Part shown: positions 59,708 to 64,000 of the stretch, in pieces
Position numbering within the stretch: position 1 is the stretch's first letter
Layout of the letters: each line of letters starts with the position of its first letter
Source of the DNA: Thermanaerothrix sp.
Lineage (GTDB): Bacteria; Synergistota; Synergistia; Synergistales; Synergistaceae
DNA length: 64,000 nucleotides
Assembly (NCBI GenBank): GCA_026417795.1
Contig: JAOACP010000001.1
Location: 39,069-103,068 of the forward strand
Reading direction: 5' to 3'
Translations under genes and position numbers: made by a program
The notes under the pieces: model-generated
The model's input: only the letters and a program-made list of their open reading frames with translations
Database searches by the model: none
Told to the model about the DNA's origin: nothing

Positions 59708-62310
59708 GGGTCATAACCACCCACATAGGTGCGGACTTTGATTCCCTTGCCAGCATGTGGGCGGCCCTTAAACTATATGGAGACGGGGCCATGTGCTTCT
59801 CCGGGGCGGCCTCAAGGAATGTAAGGGATTTCTTGAAACGCAACAGGTTCCGCCTAAAGGTTCTGACTCCCAAGCAGGTAAATATGGAAGCCATCTCTAA
59901 CTTGGTGGTGGTGGATGCCAGATCCCTTGGCAGGATAGGTCCCTTTGCCTCCGTGGCGTCGGATCCATCCGTGGCGGTTCACGTCTTTGACCACCACCCT
60001 CCGGTGCTTGATGAGATCCCCGCTTCGTTCTCCGTTGTTGAAAGGGCCGGCGCCACCGCTACGGTTCTCACGGAGATGCTGTTGGAACGCTCAATCCCGT
60101 TGAGCCCCTTCGACTGTACGTTGCTGGCCATGGGAATATATGAGGATACCGGAGCTCTTACCTTTGGATCCACCACCGAACGGGAATACCTGGTGATGGG
60201 CGAGCTTAAGAAGAGGGGGGCTGACCTACCATCTATCCCTACGTGGATAGAGCTTTCCTTTTCAACCCTGGAGAGAGAGCTTTTGGATCGGATGATAGAG
60301 GCGGCAAGGGAACGCTTCGTGAAGGGGTATCGGGTGGTATCATGCGCGCTGGAGTTTCCTCGATTCTCCGAGGGGATAAGCCTATTTGTTCACCGGTTGA
60401 TGGATTTCTTTGACGCCGATGTGGCTGTGGCGGTTATTAGCATGGACAAGCGGACCTATGCGGTGGTTAGGAGCAGGGAAGGCATAGTGGATGCCAGAAA
60501 GGCCATGGGGGATCTCCCCGCCGGAGGGCATCCGCAGGCGGCTTCGGCTTCAATGCCAAGGCGTGATCCAAGGGATGTGCTTGACGATCTTGAATGCCGG
60601 ATAGAGAAGATGCTTAAGCCGGCCCTTACGGTGGGAGATGCCATGTCAAGCCCGGTTATGGCGGTTAGTGCCGCCCAAACCGTGGAGGATGCATACCGCC
60701 TTATGATCCGCTACGGCCATTCCGCTCTCCCGGTGGTATACGATGGCCGCGTAGGCGGGATTATCACCCGGAAGGACCTGGACAAAGCACAGCTGCATGG
60801 TCTTGGGCTTGTGCCAGTTAAAGAGTTCATGACCGAGAGGGTGGTGACCATAAGTCCCGATGCCCCCGTTTGGGAGGCTCACCGACTGCTGGTTGCTAAC
60901 AACGTGGGAAGGCTGCCGGTGGTGCGGGATGGAGTCCTGGTGGGGATAATCACCAGGACCGACATGTTGAGAGCCCTCTATCCCTCCGTTTCGTCTTCTT
61001 ACGATTCAAGAGAAGGGGTATCTTTGCCCTGGCAAGAGGATGTGTCCCATGCCCTTGATGAAGTTCCACGGGATGTCATGGAGAAGATCCGCTTCTTGGT
61101 GGATAAGGCTGGAGGAATGGGTTATCCCATATACCTGGTGGGGGGCTTCGTAAGGGACCTGTTGATGGGGCGTAGGAATGAGGATGTGGATCTGGTGGTA
61201 GAGGGGGATGCGGTTCCTCTGTTGGAGTCTCTGATTCGGGAGGGTCTTGATGTTTCCATACATAGGCGCTATGGAACCGGCACCATAGCTTTCCAAGACG
61301 GCAGGAAGGTGGACTTGGCAACCGCCAGGAGGGAGTTCTACGAGTATCCGGTTGCCCAGCCGACGGTTTGTATGGATTCGTTAAAACACGACCTTTACCG
61401 GCGGGACTTTACCGTTAACGCCATGGCCATATGTCTTAGCCCCCAGTGGGGGCTTTTGGTGGACTACTTTGGGGGCCGGGCGGACCTTAAAAGGGGACAG
61501 CTTAGGGTGCTGCACAACCTGAGTTTCGTTGAGGACCCCACCAGGATCTTCAGAGGGGTAAGGCTTGAGGGGCGGTTGGGCCTTAGGATGAGCCGAGATA
61601 CGGAGCGGTTGGCGACCAGTGCGGTAAAAGGGGGGCTCTTGAACCTCCTTTCCGGGCCTAAACTTCGCAGTGAGGTGGAGCTCGTCTTCTTGGAGAGGGA
61701 TTTTGTTTGGGATGTGGAGCGCCTTCTGGAATTGGGGGCGTGGGAAGCGGTCTTCCCTGGGGTGCCGGTTGGATCCTGTGGGATAAAGGCTCTAAGAAAA
61801 CTATCCATGTTCAGGCGCAGGCTTGGGAAAGACCTCCCCGATTTCGGCAGGGACCTTTGGCTTGCCTTTTTGGGGGTGCTACTGTATTTTGGAAGCCCTT
61901 GGGGTGCCAGGAGTGCGATTGATAGGCTATTCCTCTCATCAAGGGAGAGGGAGTTGGTGGAGAGGATCCTTAAAGATTTAGGCTCGGTGGAGAGTGCCAT
62001 AGGCACCAAGGGAGAGATCCGCTGGTCGGTGATATGCAAAGAGCTTGAGAGGTTTAACCGGTTGGTTGTTTTCGCATGGTGCGGTCTCACGGATAAGTGG
62101 CGAGTAAGGCGGCGCATGCTTTTGTATCTTACAAGGCTTTCGAAGGTCTTCCCCATGCTTACCGGTAGGGATCTGATAGATCTTGGGGTTCCAAGGGGGC
62201 CGATGGTTGGTGCGGTGCTTGACGCACTTCGCTGGGCCCGTATGGATGGGGAGGTTGAGACCCTGGAGGAGGAAAGGGCGTGGGTGGTAAAGAGGTTAGT
62301 GGAAGCCTGA
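59704..62310 (+). CDS. DHH phosphoesterase - CBS - tRNA nucleotidyltransferase fusion
   Basis: An 868-residue protein. N-terminal DHH/DHHA1 phosphoesterase domain (THIGADFDSLASMWAALK, VFDHHPP near residue 94-100, DHHA1 glycine-rich GDLPAGGHPQAASA); then a CBS pair (residues about 310-430: VGDAMSSPVMAVSAAQTVED, VKEFMTERVVTISPDAPVWE); then a class II nucleotidyltransferase with VGGFVRDLLMGRRNEDVDLV and RRDFTVNAMA. Such three-part proteins exist in Aquifex, Thermotoga-like and Synergistota bacteria, where the last domain often adds only the A of CCA. ATG 59704 overlaps the coaE stop. Confidence 0.95.
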   Translation: MRVITTHIGADFDSLASMWAALKLYGDGAMCFSGAASRNVRDFLKRNRFRLKVLTPKQVNMEAISNLVVVDARSLGRIGPFASVASDPSVAVHVFDHHPPVLDEIPASFSVVERAGATATVLTEMLLERSIPLSPFDCTLLAMGIYEDTGALTFGSTTEREYLVMGELKKRGADLPSIPTWIELSFSTLERELLDRMIEAARERFVKGYRVVSCALEFPRFSEGISLFVHRLMDFFDADVAVAVISMDKRTYAVVRSREGIVDARKAMGDLPAGGHPQAASASMPRRDPRDVLDDLECRIEKMLKPALTVGDAMSSPVMAVSAAQTVEDAYRLMIRYGHSALPVVYDGRVGGIITRKDLDKAQLHGLGLVPVKEFMTERVVTISPDAPVWEAHRLLVANNVGRLPVVRDGVLVGIITRTDMLRALYPSVSSSYDSREGVSLPWQEDVSHALDEVPRDVMEKIRFLVDKAGGMGYPIYLVGGFVRDLLMGRRNEDVDLVVEGDAVPLLESLIREGLDVSIHRRYGTGTIAFQDGRKVDLATARREFYEYPVAQPTVCMDSLKHDLYRRDFTVNAMAICLSPQWGLLVDYFGGRADLKRGQLRVLHNLSFVEDPTRIFRGVRLEGRLGLRMSRDTERLATSAVKGGLLNLLSGPKLRSEVELVFLERDFVWDVERLLELGAWEAVFPGVPVGSCGIKALRKLSMFRRRLGKDLPDFGRDLWLAFLGVLLYFGSPWGARSAIDRLFLSSRERELVERILKDLGSVESAIGTKGEIRWSVICKELERFNRLVVFAWCGLTDKWRVRRRMLLYLTRLSKVFPMLTGRDLIDLGVPRGPMVGAVLDALRWARMDGEVETLEEERAWVVKRLVEA

Positions 62311-62381
62311 ATATATGTGGTTGACATGTTGGTGTAGCATCACCAGGCCTTAAAATTTGCGATGTTTTGGGGGTAGATAGA

Positions 62382-62993
62382 TTGTTCTCCGACTTTTCGC
62401 TCCGGCTTGCGGAGCTCCTTTTGAGCATACCGGCGGTTTTGTGGGCCATAACGTTTCATGAGTTTTGTCATGGGTACGTGGCCCACCTTTTGGGGGATCC
62501 TACCCCTAGGCTTTCCGGTCGACTCTCCCTTAATCCCCTGCATCATCTGGATCCAGTTGGGGCGGTTATGTTGTTGATATTCAGATTTGGTTGGGCTAAA
62601 CCGGTACCTGTGGATGCAAGGTACTTCAAGAACCCCACAAGGGACATGGTGTTAGTTTCGCTGGCGGGGTCGGCGGGCAACTTCCTTACCGCCTTTATGG
62701 TTGGGCTGATGGTAAAGGTGATGCCCCAGTTTTTTCTCTCTAACTTCGCTCTTCGAGAGCTGGTGCTCCTCATGATCTTCATAAACCTTGGCCTTGGGGT
62801 GTTCAACCTTTTCCCCATACCACCTTTGGATGGATCAAAGATACTTTACCTTCTCCTGCCTAGCCGATGGCTGCACTCGTACTTCTGGTTGGAGCGGTAT
62901 GGGGTACTGGTGATACTGGTTCTGGTGATGACCGGAGTCCTTCCAAGGATAATGAGTCCGGTGGTGATGTTTTTGGCTTCATTAGTTCTTTGA
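62382..62993 (+). CDS. Site-2 protease family (M50) membrane peptidase
   Basis: A 203-residue, 5-6 helix membrane protein with the zinc site HEFCH (His26, Glu27, His30) and the second ligand motif FNLFPIPPLDG (Asp150). The small form without a PDZ domain is common in bacteria. It cleaves transmembrane substrates, unknown here. TTG 62382 is preferred, seven bases after GGGGGT; TTG 62367 is possible. Confidence 0.93.
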   Translation: MFSDFSLRLAELLLSIPAVLWAITFHEFCHGYVAHLLGDPTPRLSGRLSLNPLHHLDPVGAVMLLIFRFGWAKPVPVDARYFKNPTRDMVLVSLAGSAGNFLTAFMVGLMVKVMPQFFLSNFALRELVLLMIFINLGLGVFNLFPIPPLDGSKILYLLLPSRWLHSYFWLERYGVLVILVLVMTGVLPRIMSPVVMFLASLVL

Positions 62994-63062
62994 ACGACCG
63001 TGGATGTGCGGGTTGATCTCTTTAATTTGACGACTTAATGCTATGTGGGAGTGGATTGGTTG

Positions 63063-63851
63063 ATGAAGATATTGATCTCAAACGATGATGGCATATTGGC
63101 GCCTGGAATTCAGATAATGGCGAAGGTGCTGGCGGACAGGGGTATACCTGCCGTTGTGGTGGCCCCTGACAGGGAAAGGAGCAGCATAGGGCATGCCATA
63201 ACCCTTAATCGTCCGTTGCGGGTTTGGCATCTTGAGCCCGGCGTATTCCCCACCATGATGCCCGCCTACGCGTGCGATGGAACCCCGTCGGACTGTGTGG
63301 TGATAGGAACCGAAGAGCTGGCAAGGGACGTTACAATGGTGCTTTCGGGTATAAACCGTGGTCCTAACCTTGGAGATGATTTGACCTATTCCGGCACTGT
63401 GTCCGCAGCTATGGAGGGCCTGATCTTGGGGTATCACGCCATAGCGGTATCCTTGGCCTGCAAGGGATCCGATCCGGCGGCCCATTACAGCACCGCCGCG
63501 GCGGTTGTCATGGCCTTACTGGACTGGTTCAGGGAGAACGGCACTCCAAACGGGGTCCTCTACAACATAAACGTGCCCAACGTGCCCATCCGAAGCCTCA
63601 AGGGAATGTTGCCCACCCGCAAGGGTACCAGGCTTTATAGGGATAAGGTGGTGAAATTCAAGGATCCCCAGGGAAGGGATTGCTACTGGATGGGAGGGGT
63701 GCCGGAGGACCACATGGAAGAGGGAACCGACGTATGGGCGGTGGCCAACGGTTATGCGTCCATAACGCCGGTGCACATGGACATGACTCATTACGATACG
63801 TTGGAAGCCATGCGCGCCAACGGCGTGGATTCGCTGCTTAAAAGGTCCTGA
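63063..63851 (+). CDS. surE: 5'/3'-nucleotidase SurE
   Basis: A 262-residue protein with MKILISNDDGILAPG (metal ligands Asp8, Asp9), VVVAPDRERSSIGHAITL and LSGINRGPNLGDDLTYSGTV. It dephosphorylates nucleoside monophosphates and is linked to stationary-phase survival. ATG 63063 after GGGAGTGG. A terminator lies about 80 bases after it. Confidence 0.96.
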   Translation: MKILISNDDGILAPGIQIMAKVLADRGIPAVVVAPDRERSSIGHAITLNRPLRVWHLEPGVFPTMMPAYACDGTPSDCVVIGTEELARDVTMVLSGINRGPNLGDDLTYSGTVSAAMEGLILGYHAIAVSLACKGSDPAAHYSTAAAVVMALLDWFRENGTPNGVLYNINVPNVPIRSLKGMLPTRKGTRLYRDKVVKFKDPQGRDCYWMGGVPEDHMEEGTDVWAVANGYASITPVHMDMTHYDTLEAMRANGVDSLLKRS

Positions 63852-63885
63852 TTTTTCCTTCCGCCCCCATGTTGCCTCTCTTAAG

Positions 63886-63932
63886 AATCTAAACGAACGA
63901 GACGGGTTGCCTCATGTAAAAATCTAAACGAA
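63886..63932. repeat. Direct repeat AATCTAAACGAA
   Basis: Two exact 12-base copies at 63886-63897 and 63921-63932, 35 bases apart. A related AATCTAAACG stands upstream of htrA at 24970. Function unknown. Confidence 0.55.
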
Positions 63933-63933
63933 G

Positions 63934-63967
63934 GCAGGGATCTTTTTGGGGGATCCCTGTTTTCTTT
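63934..63967 (+). terminator. Terminator downstream of surE
   Basis: CAGGGATC (63935-63942) pairs with GATCCCTG (63952-63959), followed by TTTTCTTTTC. Confidence 0.8.
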
Positions 63968-64000
63968 TCTCTGCCCCGCATTTTCCCAGCTCCTCCAATG

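Overview
The window is a single, continuous piece of bacterial chromosome. It is gene-dense, moderately GC-rich, and uses many GTG and TTG starts behind strong Shine-Dalgarno sites; AGG (Arg) and ATA (Ile) codons are heavily used. Gene content points to a Synergistota-type, amino-acid-fermenting anaerobe, possibly thermophilic and close to Thermanaerovibrio: amino-acid and carboxylate symporters, 5-oxoprolinase genes, an iron-hydrogenase-like regulatory cluster, a short EF-Ts, and a DHH-CBS-nucleotidyltransferase fusion. The phylum is an inference from gene content and style, not from a marker search.

Layout. 1-7.9 kb: a cut-off sodium symporter and a divergent substrate-binding protein; a DRTGG / anti-sigma-type ATPase / Fe-S hydrogenase-like / DRTGG / PHP cluster; radA; an NfeD-slipin pair. 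8-14.6 kb: leuS-holA, rpsT on the opposite strand, and the rpmH-rnpA-yidD-yidC-jag cluster. 14.6-24.9 kb (minus strand): a five-gene 5-oxoproline operon (NRAMP-like permease, pxpB, pxpC, pxpA, ycsI-like) and, upstream of it, an operon for a tiny membrane protein, a sodium symporter, a sensor kinase, an NtrC-type activator and sigma-54. 25-28.5 kb: an HtrA protease convergent with an OmpR-type two-component system. 28.6-46 kb: rpsO-pnp-dut; an NSS transporter with its tiny partner; thrS; infC-rpmI-rplT; trkH-trkA; pheST; a coiled-coil protein, zapA, cvpA and mutS2; tRNA-Arg. 46-51.5 kb: ogt, an anion permease, speD-tadA, two tRNA-Ser genes around a small unknown gene, SRP RNA, an unknown protein and a CsoR-family repressor. 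51.6-64 kb: rpsB-tsf-pyrH-frr, an aminotransferase, hpf, a UvrD/PcrA helicase, a coaE-cutA fusion, the DHH-CBS-tRNA nucleotidyltransferase, a site-2 protease and surE.

The most interesting unit is the pair of minus-strand operons at 14.6-24.9 kb. The upstream one starts at a near-consensus sigma-70 promoter and makes a transporter plus kinase, activator and sigma-54. The downstream one is preceded by a well-spaced sigma-54 promoter (GG-N10-GC at 19424-19440) and, about 107 bases upstream of the predicted start site, by a perfect 10+10 base palindrome where an enhancer site would be expected. The sequence therefore suggests a self-contained circuit in which a transporter-linked sensor turns on 5-oxoproline (pyroglutamate) use. 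The gene set resembles the Bacillus ycsFGI-kipIA group, but with sigma-54 control in place of KipR. No CRISPR array, prophage or insertion sequence was seen.
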